64,000 nucleotides of DNA from Crocodylus rhombifer (lineage: Eukaryota; Chordata; Crocodylia; Crocodylidae). Location of the stretch: assembly GCA_038503035.1 (NCBI GenBank), contig JAVSML010024004.1:61169-125168 (forward strand). Reading direction: 5' to 3'. Positions within the stretch are counted from its first letter, which is position 1, and each line of letters opens with the position of its first letter. This document shows, piece after piece, positions 37,023 to 56,510 of this stretch. The notes below the pieces were generated by a model. That model was not told the origin of the DNA and made no database searches. It was given only the letters and a program-made list of their open reading frames with translations. Both the position numbers and the translations under genes were made by a program.

Positions 37023-39296
37023 CAGGGGTGTCAAACTCATCTGGCCCTATGAACCAGGCTGCACCAGAGCCATGGTGCAGGGCATTGCCTGCAACCTGTA
37101 CCCCAGATCCCCTGTGTACAGTGTCAGGTCAAACCCACTCACTGTGTGCAGAGCAAGCCTTCCTATGCTGCATGCATTTCTAGGTCCAGCCAGTGTGCCA
37201 GATGGAGTAAGGAGCTCTGGGGCTATAGTGTCCCATGTGGCATATTGAGACATAGATTTCATAGATTTTTTGGGTTGGAAGGTACCTCAGTAGTTCATCG
37301 AGTCTGACCCCCTGCTCTGGGCAGGAAAGAGCTTGTCCAGTCTCCTCATGAAGACTCCCAGGGTAGGGGAGAGCACCATTCCCTTGAAAGCCCGTTCCAG
37401 GTTTTGACAGCCCTTACTGTGAAGAAGTTCTTTCTAATGTCCAACCTAAATCTGCTCTCCATCAATTTGTGGCCATTGTTCCTAGTTATTCCAGGGGGTG
37501 CCCTAGTAAATAGAGCATCTCCTATTCCCTGCTGCCTTCCCCAGATGAATTTATAGGCAGCCACAAAATCACCTCTCAGCCTTCTCTTGTGAAGGCTGAA
37601 GAGATTCCGCAGGTGCTTCTCGAGCAAATCCCAGGACATCATTCTCCCCTTGTACTCGGCCTTGATGAGGCTGCAGCTGGAGTACTGCATCCAGTTTTGG
37701 GTTCCACAATTCAAAAAGGATGTGGAGAAGCTTGAGAGAGTCCAGAGGAGAGCCACGTGCATGATCAGAGGTCAGGAAAATGGACTTGATGATGAGAGGC
37801 TGAGAGCCATGGGACTCTTCAGCCTGGAAAAGTACAGGCTCAGGGTCTGATCTAGTGGCTGCTAGATCACCTCTCAGCCTCTTCATACGCAGGCTGAAGA
37901 GATCCAGGTTCCTCAATCTCTCCTCTTAGGACCTTACCTGCAGGGCCTTTTACCATAAAAGTGGCCCTCCTCTGGGCTCTCTCAAGGTTATCCACATTCC
38001 TCTTGAAGTGTGGTGCCCAAAACTGGATGTGCTATTCCAGCTGCAGCCTTACCAATGCTGCATAGAGGGGAAGCATCACCTCCTTAGACCTGCTCATGAT
38101 GCACTTGTTAATGCATGATAGAGTGCAGTTAACTCTATTGATCATTTTGTCACATTGTTGACTTATGTTCATCTTTGAGTCGACTATGAATCTGAGATCC
38201 CTTTCCTCTGCTGTGCTGCTTAGAAAGTCATCCCCCAGTCTGTAAGTGTGTTAGTGATTCCTTCTCCCTAGGTGGAGTACTTTGCACTTATCTTTGTTCT
38301 GCCCACTTCTCCAGCCTGCCCAGATCTGCCTGAATCAGTTTCCTTTCCTCAAGTGTATTTACTGTAATTTGGTGTCATCCATGAATTTGGACAGAGTGTT
38401 CTCCACACCCTCATCCAAGTCACTGATGAAGATATTGAATAGCACTGGTCCAAGGACCGAGCCTTGGGGAACCCCACTGCCCACACCTTTCCAGGATGAT
38501 ACCAACCCGTCCACCACCACTCTCTGGGTGTGTCCCATTAGCCAGTTCGCCACCCACTTGACCATGAAATCACCTAAGCCACAGCCGCTTAGTTTTTTTA
38601 TGAGAATGGGATGCGACACTGTATCAAAGGCTTTTTAAAATCCATGTATATGACATCTACCTTGATTCCTGCATCTAAGCGGTTTGTGACCTGGTCGTAC
38701 AAAGAAACAGGTTTTTTGAGCAGGATCTACCTGCTGTAAATCCATGCTGGTTGCCCTTCAGCATTATTTTACCTGCTGGTCTCCCACAAATATAATCCTT
38801 AATTTTTTCAAAGGTTTTCTCAAGGATAGAGGTGAGGTGAGACTAAACAGTCTATAGTTACCTGGATCCTTCTTTCTCCTCTTTTTGAAAATAGGGACCA
38901 CACTGGCCCTTTTCCAGTCCTTTGGGACTTGTCCTGAGTGCCATGAGTGCTCAAACAGTCCTACCAGTGGTTCTGCCATGACACTGGCCAATTTTTTTTC
39001 AGCACCCTTTAATGAAGATCATCTGGGCCTGCTGACTTGAACACATCAAGCCTCTCTAAGTGTCTCTTCATTAGGTCAACACTAACCGTTGGTGGGCCAG
39101 TGTCCCACCTGTGCTTGTCCATAGTTTAATTTGGAGATGTATCATTATAGTGTTCAGGAATACTGATGCAAAAAACTCATTGAAGAGCTCAGCTTTGTCC
39201 CTCCTATCTGTCACTAATTGCTCTAACAGGGTCAGTTCAGATCATACATGTCCTCCAGCTGGGTCCAGCCCACAAGCTGTAAGTTTGACACCCCTG
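37023..39296. mobile_element. hAT-like shell interrupted by CR1 sequence
   Basis: The left tip CAGGGGTGTCAAACT at 37,023 and the inverse right tip AGTTTGACACCCCTG ending at 39,296 match perfectly over 15 bp. The flanking 8-mers TTTTAAAA and TTTTAATT agree at six positions, a plausible decayed target duplication. Only about 230 bp on the left and about 60 bp on the right belong to the shell. The middle (37,252-39,235) is CR1, so the LINE inserted into an already resident hAT copy. Confidence 0.75.
37252..39235 (-). mobile_element. CR1 LINE mosaic, mostly antisense, with an internally inverted segment
   Basis: The minus-strand 3' tail begins near 37,252 (CATAGATTTCATAG on +). Reading leftward-transcribed sequence gives FFTVRAVKTWNGL, GDALFTRAPPGITRNNGHKL and LFSLHKRRLRGDF down to about 37,610. 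Between 37,610 and 37,850 the same family appears on the plus strand (LQLEYCIQFWVPQF, LERVQRRATCMIRG). From 37,857 the minus orientation resumes with LFSLRMKRLRGDL and carries reverse-transcriptase motifs [20 protein letters not shown] and FMDDTKL (38,359-38,619), then DWKRASVVPIFKK and NYR (38,764-38,991). Frameshifts and stops are frequent, so it is dead. Confidence 0.9.
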
Positions 39297-40087
39297 TTTT
39301 AATTTTATTATTTTTTTTATTTCTATTTCTTGGGATAAGTCAAAGGCATTGGGAAGGGATGTGTGGGCAAGAAAGAAAGCTTGCATTCTTAAGGTCTCAA
39401 GATGAGATTTGGAGGCAAGTTTAAATTTGCTTTTATCAGTAACTACTAAAAGTTCTGCTTTGGGAGAATGGTAGGTTTGTGTACCATCTGTTCATCTCTG
39501 GAACTGCAGTCTGATGCTTTCTGTGATTTCATAAGCCTGCTACTGAATTAAGCGTAGCCTTCTGACAGAGAGCCTGACTGAGTATTGATAATGCTGAAAA
39601 TGTTGGGGGGTTTTGCCTTTTTCTCTTAGTTTGCAGAGCTCATGTAAGCCTCCTGAAGGGGTAGAGTGCTCCAGTGGGTTCTTGACTTACTAAACAATAA
39701 TTCAGCTTTCATAAGAAACCTTTTTAGTCTCTGCCATGATAAAGGAAGGTGAACTGCAATATTTCTCTTTGATTGTAAGCTCCTCAGTACTAGGACTAAC
39801 TTTTATCTTTTTGGCACATAGTACTAAGGTTATTACTTGTGCCTGACAAATGAGTGTCAAACTTCTAGTGGTGGTGGAAGGGAAAATGGGGTTGAAAAGA
39901 GAAATTTTTTTGACTTAAAAAATAAAGTTATCTTTGAGCAAGATACCATTGTAACAAAATAAGTAAATACAAATGACATAGGTTAAATAATTGTTGCTTG
40001 GGATAAGCAGCTTCTGCATTCTGTAGTTAAGATTTGGCAGTGTTAAGTAACGCTCACCAATGACTCTTATGTATCATGACTAATCAG

Positions 40088-40268
40088 ACCTTCACCAGGA
40101 CCAAGAAAACGTCAGTCTGCTCCATGCAATGATTGCAGAGGTCACAATAACCGTGCAAGTGCAGCAGTGAGGGGCCCTCACCGTCCTTCTCGAAATCCTA
40201 ATGATAAAGGAAAAGTAGTCCGGGGCCGAGAAAAGAAGGATCAACAAATCAGAGGAAAAGAGGAAAAG
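40088..40268 (+). CDS. KATNA1: KATNA1 coding exon: linker region
   Basis: Acceptor AATCAG, then the last base of split Arg and [10 protein letters not shown], matching the conserved linker start. The rest (residues 108-167) is basic and low in predicted order: [16 protein letters not shown] and RGKEEK. It includes the cysteine pair PCNDC, which I do not recall in the human linker. The linker is the least conserved part of p60 proteins. The exon ends in phase 0 before donor GTAAAA at 40,269. Confidence 0.95.
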
Positions 40269-41399
40269 GTAAAAACTTGTGGGTAGCTTCATTGTATTTT
40301 TATGCCAGGATAATGGTGCAAAGGAAATTTAGTTTGAGAAAATTGATCAGCTGTAATGTGCTTTTTATATTCAAAGCAGTGTACAAACAGAAAAGCTCAC
40401 AAAACATGTTAGTAGATTAGTTTATGGAGAAAGACTAATGCAGAGAAGGGTTGAATGACTGGTTGAAGGTTTTGCCTAGATTAATTAACAGCCAGAAATA
40501 AAATTAAGTGCTGACTTTTTGCATCACTGTTGTGTGGTATCCATGAGATTAACTGATGATAGCGGTAACAGGAGACTATTATTAACACGTAAAATCCACT
40601 TTTGGCTTTTCCAGATCAAAGGTTTTACTATATAAATAAAGGTCAGCACTTCTTCCCATATAATTGGTAGAGGGACCGTCTTAATTTTTATAATGTCAAA
40701 GTGCTTGGATTACCATGGTCATGTGTTTAGTAACAGAAACTATCCTGTGTTTGGTTTTATTTTTTTAAGTGTCTAGATCCAACATGTATAAAGCATTATA
40801 TGTTTTCACGTTAAATAGTTAGTTAAGGGACAAATCCAGTAAGTAATGCATGTGTTTCATACTACCAGGTAAGAAACATTCTGCTCTCATTGAGATCAGT
40901 GAGAGTCTCGAAGCTAGTTTCAGTAAGAACAGGATTGAACTCTGATGTGTGAACTGGTAACTTGATGCTCTATAAAGAGAGAATTCATCTCTCCTCAAGG
41001 TTGAGAAAAGGGGAGAAAAGCAGGACTTTAAATTCCCAACACCAAATCCTAGCTGAATAATTTATTCAATGGGAGAGGAAGGGAAGAAAGTAAGGTTTTA
41101 TCTTACAAGCTACCTGATTACCTAGATAAAGCTTTATTGGTGCAAAAATATTTAGCATTTCTGTTTTTATTTTAAAAAAAATCAAACTAAACTATTTTTC
41201 TAACCTGCTCTAACAGGCACAATATTCAGTTTACAATATATAAGATCTGAAATCACATCAACACCAAAAGAGTTCACAAAATAATATATTCACAAAATAT
41301 TTTACTTTCCAAAGTGAAGTTCTGGCAAGAAAATCAAGAAAAAGTCTGGCTGTTTCAAACTACACGCCTAGAATTTTTGTTTTGAAACCATTTTAATTT

Positions 41400-41530
41400 T
41401 GCATTAAATAATAGTAACATAATAGTAATAGTAATAATAATAGTAACATGTCAACAATATTAATGTTAATAATAATGATAATATTATATTATATATTCTA
41501 GTCTATTCTATTATTAATAATAGTGACGTT
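41400..41530. repeat. AT-rich low-complexity (AATAGT)-like tract
   Basis: Imperfect AATAATAGTAAC and ATTATATTATAT units. Confidence 0.8.
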
Positions 41531-41769
41531 TATGGTTGGGAAAACAAAACCCTTCAAATGACCCAAACAATCTTTTTCCTGGAACTTTTCTGTGCAGAGA
41601 GTTCTGAAATTTTCAGTTATTTTGAAATCTGTAAGTACTTCTATCCTTCTGCACAGTCTTGATTATTACTTAAAGGTACTATGAAAACATGAGAGAGGAA
41701 AAAACGTTATGTAGGACATGAGGGCAGAATGAGACCTAGGTTTCCACGAAACTTTCAGCCACTGGTGAA

Positions 41770-41876
41770 TATAGATTTTGTAGATATTAGGGCTGGAAGA
41801 GACCTTGGAAGATTGAGTCCAGCCCCCTGCCCTGGGGGCAGGAAGTCAGCTGGGGCCAGGATCCCAGCAAGATAAA
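41770..41876 (-). mobile_element. CR1 3'-end remnant
   Basis: The plus strand reads AGGGCTGGAAGAGACCTTGG, GAGTCCAGCCCCCTGCCC and GGCAGGAAGTCAGCTGGGG. This is the reverse complement of the CR1 3' UTR also seen at 58.34 kb. It has no coding part. Confidence 0.85.
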
Positions 41877-42302
41877 AAAGATAGTGTAGAATAAGCAGTT
41901 GTTGGGGCAGCAAATCATAGTATGGCTAAATTCTTAGAATAAATAAAATATGTATGCATGAGTTAGGCTACTTTCATAAATAAGACTTTGGGGATCTTAA
42001 AAGTGATGGGATAATAGATACCTCAGACTTATCCTTTACACAGTGCCATCTCCTGTTATTTTGCCCAGTCTTGCTCCATTGAAGCCAATGGCAAATAACT
42101 TGATTTCTTCAGGTTCAGAATTAGGTGCCAGTAGGAAGACTATTCCCCTTAGCCTTGTTCATTTTTAAGTGAGAAATTTATGAATTAAACTCAAAATGGT
42201 TATTGTCATAAAGCATTGTTAAGTGAGCTTGTACAAGGCCCAAGTAAAAAGTGGAACAGTTCATTTACAGTGGAATAATTAAATACTCTATGCAGTGTAA
42301 AG

Positions 42303-42596
42303 CAGTGATTTTTAACCGGGGTGTCATGGGATCCTGTCTAAGGATGCCACGGGGAGCAGTACAGTATTGGCATTGTGCAATTATGCATTGGCATTGTGCA
42401 AATACCTACATGGGATTCACAGGATAAACCCAGAAATTTCAAATAGGCATCTGTTCTGACTGGTTATGGTCTTTTTAGAATTCATTGCAACAAAAGAATA
42501 GCTCTGTTATTTTCCCATAACCAGAAAAGTTTGTGGAAGGTAAGAGCTGGTATTTTCCAAGAGGTACCTTGGGTCAAAAAAGGTAGAGAACCACTG
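42303..42596. mobile_element. hAT-like element, 294 bp, with perfect 8-bp target-site duplication
   Basis: Left tip CAGTGATTTTTAACC, right tip GGTAGAGAACCACTG (imperfect inverse). It is flanked on both sides by GTGTAAAG (42,295-42,302 and 42,597-42,604), identical at all eight positions. This is the clearest hAT insertion in the window. Its interior and right end resemble the element at 27,105-29,330. Confidence 0.88.
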
Positions 42597-43235
42597 GTGT
42601 AAAGAATGCATGAATGTCATTTAACTTTGTGTGTGAATAACGCTGAACCTCCTCATGCATTAAATGTGCACATTGCCATAGTACATTATCACCCACCCTG
42701 GAAAGAGAGAATAACTATAGTTACATTTGAACTGATTTCTTTTTTTCTTTAAGTCCTTGTAATATAAATAATGCATATCTTCCGTTTGTGGAAAAACAGT
42801 ACCAGTTCTATAGGCTGATTCTGAAATCGGAATGTAGTTTAGTAGTTGGGAGGAATTAGATTAATCCCATGTTTATTTTAATGGGAGTTAGGTGCCTAAG
42901 TAAATATGTGAATCTAGGCCTGGGGCCCTAAAATTATTTCAAGCAAATAAACTGCAGTGACTAGCAGGAAACAGTTAAAAAAATATGGCTTACACTTTTA
43001 TTATTTTATATTTCTAATAGTTAACATGTATAAAATATGAGAACGGGAACATCATGGGTTACTGTTATCTAGAACAGATGTGTTCTTTGCCTTGGTAGCT
43101 GAGATGACATTCAGGTTTCTTAGCCAGTTCTGAACTTCCACGTTGTTGGATAATAGTGTTGTAATTGAAAAGCCAAAAATGTATATGCAGTACAGCCCTA
43201 GTATGGATTGTCACAACAGTTTTTATTTTCTGTAG

Positions 43236-43358
<123 letters not shown>

Positions 43359-43468
43359 TAAGTCTGAGTGTTATCAAGCTTGTATTTTTGTGCTTTTTTT
43401 TTCCTCATCAGAGAGTGGTTGTAACTTCCAGGGTTAAGGCTTTTAATACATGGAATAAGTGTATCTAC

Positions 43469-43700
43469 AAGAGGGATTGGCAATATTTTTGGGCAGAGTG
43501 CCAAAAATACTTGTGGTCTTGACTGGTAAGAAGTTGGTGTGCCAGGGCTGCACGACAGGGGAGCCATGAGGGGCCCAATCCTCGTTGTGGCAGCAGCACA
43601 GCCCTGGTTCCTTCCCAGCCATCCGCCCCGAGGCACATGTGCCAAGCAAAATGCCTTCAAGTGCCATGCTCTGGCATTCATGCTGGGGGTTGCCTGCTCC
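43469..43700. mobile_element. Probable degraded hAT-like fragment
   Basis: The ends AGAGGGATTGGCAAT and GGGGGTTGCCTGCTCCC are a poor inverse match to the CAGGGGTTGGCAAC-type tip. The GC content is higher than in its surroundings. No target duplication was found. Confidence 0.4.
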
Positions 43701-44267
43701 CGATTTACAAGTTTTCTTTGTGAGTTGAGTGTGTAGCTAAACTACTTTCTTTCAGTGTTTATTGCAAGAAACTTAACATGATAAAAGACCTTGCCAAATC
43801 CATGTTGTATCATGGTATATCAGCAGTGGGTCCCTTTTGAAAAGAGCAAAAAAAAAAGTATGATCTCTAATTGGCATTGTATCATATCTTCTCCCATAAA
43901 ACACACCCTGGAATATAATACACATCTTGTTTTTGAAAGGCAAAAAAAAGAAAAAAGATTTTTCTAGAGTTTTGGTTGCATGCAGCTCAATTTGGGCAGG
44001 CTGCTTTTTGTGGGGGTATATTATATGTGAAAAAAATATGGTAATTCCTTTTATAGTTGCCTTTACAGACAGCTTCAAAACCCAAATTCATACAAAAGCA
44101 GCTTTATTGCTCAGCTCCCTTGTATTCAGACTGTCACAAGACTAGGAGGGTTTTGTGAGGATTCAGCAAGAAAAGCTTGTGGCTAATAGGCTTATTAGAA
44201 ATGGTTGTACTTTTTGTGTATCAATATAAAAAAAGGAAGATAAATATTTATATACTAAGCTGAAACT

Positions 44268-44280
44268 GGGGGGGGGGGGG
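44268..44280. repeat. Poly(G) tract, 13 nt
   Basis: An uninterrupted G run in a KATNA1 intron. Confidence 0.95.
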
Positions 44281-44954
44281 TTTCCCTTCATTTTATGCCA
44301 ACTCAAGCTTTAGATTGGAATTTAAACATTCTTAGACCAAACATAGACTGTTCCTAATGTCTTATAAAACATTACTGTTTTAGCCACTTGCTGGTTCGTA
44401 TGGGGCCACTATGGAGGATGCATCCAAAGCGAGGTGATGCTACAAACTTAAGATACCATACAATGCTTCTCATTCTTGTAGAGGCAGCTTTAAAGTTGAC
44501 TAAATGCTTTACTCTTGAAAGAGAATTCTCAAAAAAAAAATTTTTTTAATCTCTTCCTTCAATTTGCTTTTATTAATTGGTCTTCAAGCTTTATAAATTA
44601 TAGCTATACAGATAAAGGGTGTCAATTAATGCCATAGTTCCCACTGGGGAGAAATTTTATAGCACATGTGATGCTTACTCTAGCATGTTTCCTCAGACTG
44701 CCTTATCAACATATTTCCTTTTTGATGTGGACGGAAGGGTGAGGGGGTGTGCAGAAATGTGAATTAATCTGTTAATTGCTTGGATGCACTCTGGAACTTG
44801 TCAGTCCAGTGCTATGCTTAGAGATGAGGACACTTCTCTGACAGAAACTAAGTTAAGCTCAGTTCGTTCACAGTGTCTATTAAAGTCATGTGATGATGAG
44901 TGTTTACATCTTGAATTGAATGCTGGTATGACCCTCCTGTTACCATCTACTTAA

Positions 44955-45107
<153 letters not shown>

Positions 45108-45468
45108 TAGTGAAATTTTTAATATCTGTTCTAAGAGGAGCACCTGAAGTTATAAATGTTCCATGTCTGATAGAAACCAACCTTCCCTCCTAATCCAAAC
45201 CCCTTAGGGGAACTAGTTTCTGTTCTGAATACTAATCAAATTAAGCTACAAAGTAAAACAAGTATATGGTTATGGGCTGTATTGTTGGTATTGCTTAAAG
45301 ACAGTACTATTACTCTAGCTTGTAATACAACTTAGGCAAAAGCTTCTATTGAATATTTTAATTCTGAAGGTCTAAAACAGCTGCTTATGTTTAGATTGTT
45401 GCACTGAATTTTCTTCACTAGGTTTAATGCTCAACCTTAATTTTGGACTTTCTTTTTGTTTTAAATAG

Positions 45469-52528
<7,060 letters not shown>

Positions 52529-52690
52529 GACCTCTTTAACCAAACTTACTTTGAGAAACCTGCCTTAAGTCTTAAAATAGCTTCAGAAGTGATGAAAAGT
52601 AGTTCCAATGCACTGAGTGCTATTTTTTAATTTTTGTAATTATTAAGAGTAACATGATTCTAAATAAAATAATTTTTTAAACTGCAGGTT
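52529..52690 (+). other. KATNA1: KATNA1 3' UTR with polyadenylation signal
   Basis: A short 3' UTR. AATAAA lies at 52,663-52,668, so cleavage is expected roughly 10-25 nt later. Confidence 0.75.
52663..52668 (+). terminator. KATNA1 polyadenylation signal AATAAA
   Basis: The first canonical hexamer after the KATNA1 stop codon, 135 nt downstream. Confidence 0.75.
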
Positions 52691-55600
52691 ACCTCTGCCT
52701 CTTGAATTAACTTAGACCAGTCCTCCTTTGCCTATCTGTTAACGTTAATCAAATGTAGTAGTGGGACTTGTTTGCTCTGCATTTATGACAGAAGCTGGCT
52801 TTATGTGATTGTTTAAATTTAGATTCTTGCTGTTGATTGAGATGGAAACTCCAGTTCCAACACGGTTGCCAATCCATAACAGAGGCAGGAATGTGAATAA
52901 GAATTTTTGCGTCTGGAAGTCTTGATGCAGTTTTATTAAGCTACTAACAGTTAATGAATTCAACCTGAGCTAGAGAGGTAGGAATAGACCTGAATTTAGG
53001 ATATCCGGATAACCGTTTTTCAGCATATACTGTATGACTGAAATCCATGTACTACTCTTGCCATTGGCCAACCGTGTCAGATATGCTGTCTCATTTTATA
53101 GAGTGGATGTAGAAGTGCTAGAATGCAACAGGAACCAGCAGCAGTGCTGTGAGAAGAAAAAACTACAGCAAACTAGTGAAAAAAGAGGAATAAATAGGAA
53201 AATCAGGCTGTCAGCAGAGACTGCTGGAGGCTGTGTTCCTGTGGCCCTCATGGTTACCCAGCAATACCATTGCTCTGGTGAGTTGTTTGAGGGAGATGCT
53301 GACTCTACAAAGAGCTCTTCAGTACTTGGACCCTGACCTAAGATGACAGGAGTTCAACTAGGTGTATTATTGCATAATTCATTACCTTCATGATGCCCAA
53401 AGTCCCACCCTTGCATCTCCCTTCCCATTTCAAAAAGGTGGTTGGATAAACTGCAGGTAGAGACAGGAATTGCCTTTTGAAGTAGCCAGTTTAAGCCTGG
53501 GTTGCCAGGAGACTTAAAGAATTGGGTAGCTGGCAGGTTTGGCAGAAAGGTACTATTTTAGCTGACCAGTCAGCTTATTGCAAACTGACCAAATATTTCA
53601 ACTGATACCAAACAGAAATGGAAAGGGTGTCAATGACCCAAGTCCCTGCACTAGTAATGTTGCAGTGTTGTAGCTATGTTTGTAAAGCATAAATATATGC
53701 ATGGTAGCATTTTGATTTCTTAAACCAAAACACTTGTTCAGTTCAGTGCTTGGAATGAGGTGGACACAGTAATGCCAGCTCAAGGGCTGTTTGGGTTTTT
53801 TTTTTGGCTATGATATAATAGACAGCAGCAACACCAGTATGATTCCCTGCAGACCTGAGTACAAGTGTCCTGTTTTGTCCTTTGGCACAGATGACAAAAC
53901 TGAAGGAGGTGCTTTGATCCTTTCCAACATTTCTCAGATGGGTGAGCTTGTTTCATGTGCTGCAGTTAGGACATCCTCCTCTATCATGCTAAGCGTTGTT
54001 GGCACCAACATGAAACAGTTGCTTTTCAGTCTGTTGTCCTTTGGAGAGCTATCAGCCATAAGCATCTCGAATGGATTTCACAATATTCACTGTAACACCC
54101 TGCCACTGGGCTTGAGATGCGCATGCTGAAGCTGCAGAGTGGTCCTTATAACAAGTCTGAGCCTTTTGAGTTTTTCAGTGAAAAACTCCCAAAACAATAT
54201 TTTTGCCTTCTCCTTTTAAATGTAAGTGTACTAGTGACCCAGTACCACTGCAGGAATAATTCAGTAGTTCTAGGATTGCACATGTTATTGCCAGTTCTCT
54301 TAAAATCCCAGCCAAGCTGCAGTTATTTTTTCCCTCATTCTGTGACGAACAACTCAAATTACACGTACTGACCCACAACACTTGTCACCATCCGTTCTAT
54401 TTTTCATTCATTAGCAAGTTAGTTGTTACAGCCAATCACTTCAGGGCCTTAAAAAACCAGCACCCCTCCCAAATTTGCAAGGTATCTTCAAATAATTTAA
54501 GTCAGCCTGAAGCCATGGACAGTGAAATAGTCATTTTAAAGTCTCCCTCAGGCATCTGGCTGTGCTCTTGTGTCCTTCCTCCGCCAATATGTAAAACATG
54601 TACTACTTAAAAAAAAGGGAACATCTGGCTCATTGACATCAACCTACATATAAGGCATTGGCAGCACTCAGTCTGGAAAACTATTATTCTCGCAGCTGTT
54701 CAGCTGATGGTTAAATTTGCTTGTTGCTTTCCAGGTGTCTAGTATAGCTTTCTGAGTGGGGAAAGTAAAAGGTAGACCAGCTTCCCCAGAATCACTCTGG
54801 GGAAGCTGCCCACTTACATCAAAAGATTTTGTCCTGGAAAGATCTGCTGCTCTTCAACACATAATGTTCAGATCTTTTCATTCTGAACCAGTTAGTGAGC
54901 AATGCCTGGATGATGTACCAATACATCATAAACAAATTGTGACCCTCCCCCTTCATTTAATAAATTAAAAGAGAGCGCTAGAACTGGAGTGTCATGACTA
55001 CACCAGGCCATACTCTTATGTGGCTAGATATGCTTTACCACATAATTACAATTATTACCTTGTATCTTGGGTAATACATCCTCCTTATTACATTTTCCAG
55101 TGTGTGAAGTGTGCAGCAAGGCAGACCATGGTTTTGGGGCTAACAACCCTGTATAGTGTCTCATCCTAATGCAATCTCTCTGTGGGAATGAATGGCACTG
55201 ATAGAGGCAGCCACCTCTCTATGAACTGTCACTACTGTGGCGTCAGCAGTTTCACTGGTTAAAACTCTCCCCTGTAGGCATGGCCTTACTGTTCTTCCAA
55301 GGAATGTGCAAGCAACATATGTTGCCCTTGTTCATAGCATTTTTTTAAACAGGACTAGACAGCTCAAGTGTTCAAAGACCTAATACTCCATTCAATGCAA
55401 GAAGCTGCCCATTTGTTCTTCAGTCATGACACTCTAGCAAAGATGGGTATTCCCCCCCCCACCCCTTTGTAACAAATAATGTTATTCATTGGAATAGCAA
55501 GGCCAAAACTAGACTACAATTTGTTTTTTTCTTCAGCTAATGTGTTCTGCAAACTGCTGTTTAGCTACATTCATGTTAGAACTTCCACAAACCACATAGT
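52691..55600. other. KATNA1-GINM1 tail-to-tail intergenic region
   Basis: 2.9 kb between two convergent genes. I recognise no exon, RNA gene or named repeat. The short open frames have no protein resemblance. Confidence 0.7.
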
Positions 55601-56401
55601 TTAATAAACAATTTAAATGTTAATTTATTTGAAAACTCATGGCAATACAAATTAGTCTGGGAAAACTGAGCTTCCACTCAGTACAGTTAAACCAGTCTTT
55701 TAAAGATATTTTGCTCTTCTTGTTGAGAAAATTTACATGGTACTGCAGTCCATGATATACAAAAGAGCACACTAAACCTGCCACACAACTTTACAAGTGC
55801 TATCAATTTTTAGTGGAGCAGGGAGGGGCCTCATACAAAATTGAGTGTTGAATAAAGTGCTTGAAATACCAAATTGCCTTTCAGTTTTGTCTTGCATACA
55901 CAGTAACTTGCTATTATAGTAGTACAAATATTTTATAGTGATTATATTTTCCCCACAAGGCACACTCAATAGTAGCAGACCTAAAACGAGGTTGGCCAGT
56001 TTTGTTTGGTCTTACAGGCACATGTGTAATTTATCTGCTCTACTCCTGTCCCCTGTTCTAGATAACTACCTAGGGAATTTGGGACATCCTGTATTTCATC
56101 CCACTACAAATTCAAGGACAGCTGAACTGGGTTCATTTAAGGGAGCCCATTCTCCATCCTAGCATTTGGGAAATTACTTCACAGAAGTTAAAACCTGTTG
56201 TAGCACTTGTGTTGAGAAGCTGCTATTCTTTACCAAGAGGAGCGGGAAAGTTAAGTTAGTTTTGGGTCTCAACCTTGAGTGTTCCTTTAACACAAATCAG
56301 CCAACTTACAGGTTTCTTAGTAAGAAACAAACAACATAAAGTTCAAGTGCCAAATTTTAGGTCAATTAAAGTTTCATACAAAGACTCAAAAGTAAACCCG
56401 G
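55601..56401 (-). other. GINM1: GINM1 3' UTR (3' limit approximate)
   Basis: It follows the stop codon at 56,404-56,402 on the minus strand. A minus-strand AATAAA (TTTATT on +) at 55,624-55,629 is a reasonable end, giving a UTR of about 0.8 kb. Confidence 0.5.
55624..55629 (-). terminator. Candidate GINM1 polyadenylation signal
   Basis: AATAAA on the minus strand. Nearby AT-rich sequence offers alternatives. Confidence 0.45.
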
Positions 56402-56510
56402 TTAAGTACACAATTTCTCCTCTACGGTCTCTGATTTCTCTGGAACAGCCGGAAGGAGACTCAGTGTAACCACAGGAACAGTGCGGATATCATCCATGGA
56501 AAGCAATCCT
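56402..56510 (-). CDS. GINM1: GINM1 terminal coding exon (cytoplasmic tail)
   Basis: GINM1 (C6orf72) is a single-pass membrane glycoprotein of unknown function. On the minus strand, acceptor ATCTTTCAG is followed by the last base of split Lys and G-L-L-S-M-D-D-I-R-T-V-P-V-V-T-L-S. The tail ends LLPAVPEKSETVEEKLCT and TAA. It lines up with the human tail, which begins KGILQLDKVDVIPV. The frame joins the preceding exon without shift. Confidence 0.88.

Larger units (their letters stand above)
34808..40087 (+). other. KATNA1 intron
   Basis: 5.3 kb. It contains a degraded hAT-like patch at about 36,015-36,330 and the large composite at 37,023-39,296 (hAT-like shell with CR1 inside). The rest is AT-rich and unremarkable. 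Confidence 0.85.
40269..43235 (+). other. KATNA1 intron
   Basis: 3.0 kb. It holds AT-rich low-complexity sequence at 41,400-41,530 (AATAATAG units), a CR1 3'-end remnant at 41,770-41,876 and a hAT-like element with a perfect target duplication at 42,303-42,596. Confidence 0.85.

Noticed and set aside
53034..55000. Several 70-110 codon frames between KATNA1 and GINM1
   Set aside because: No splice-supported structure, no domain, ordinary AT content and no conservation that I can judge.
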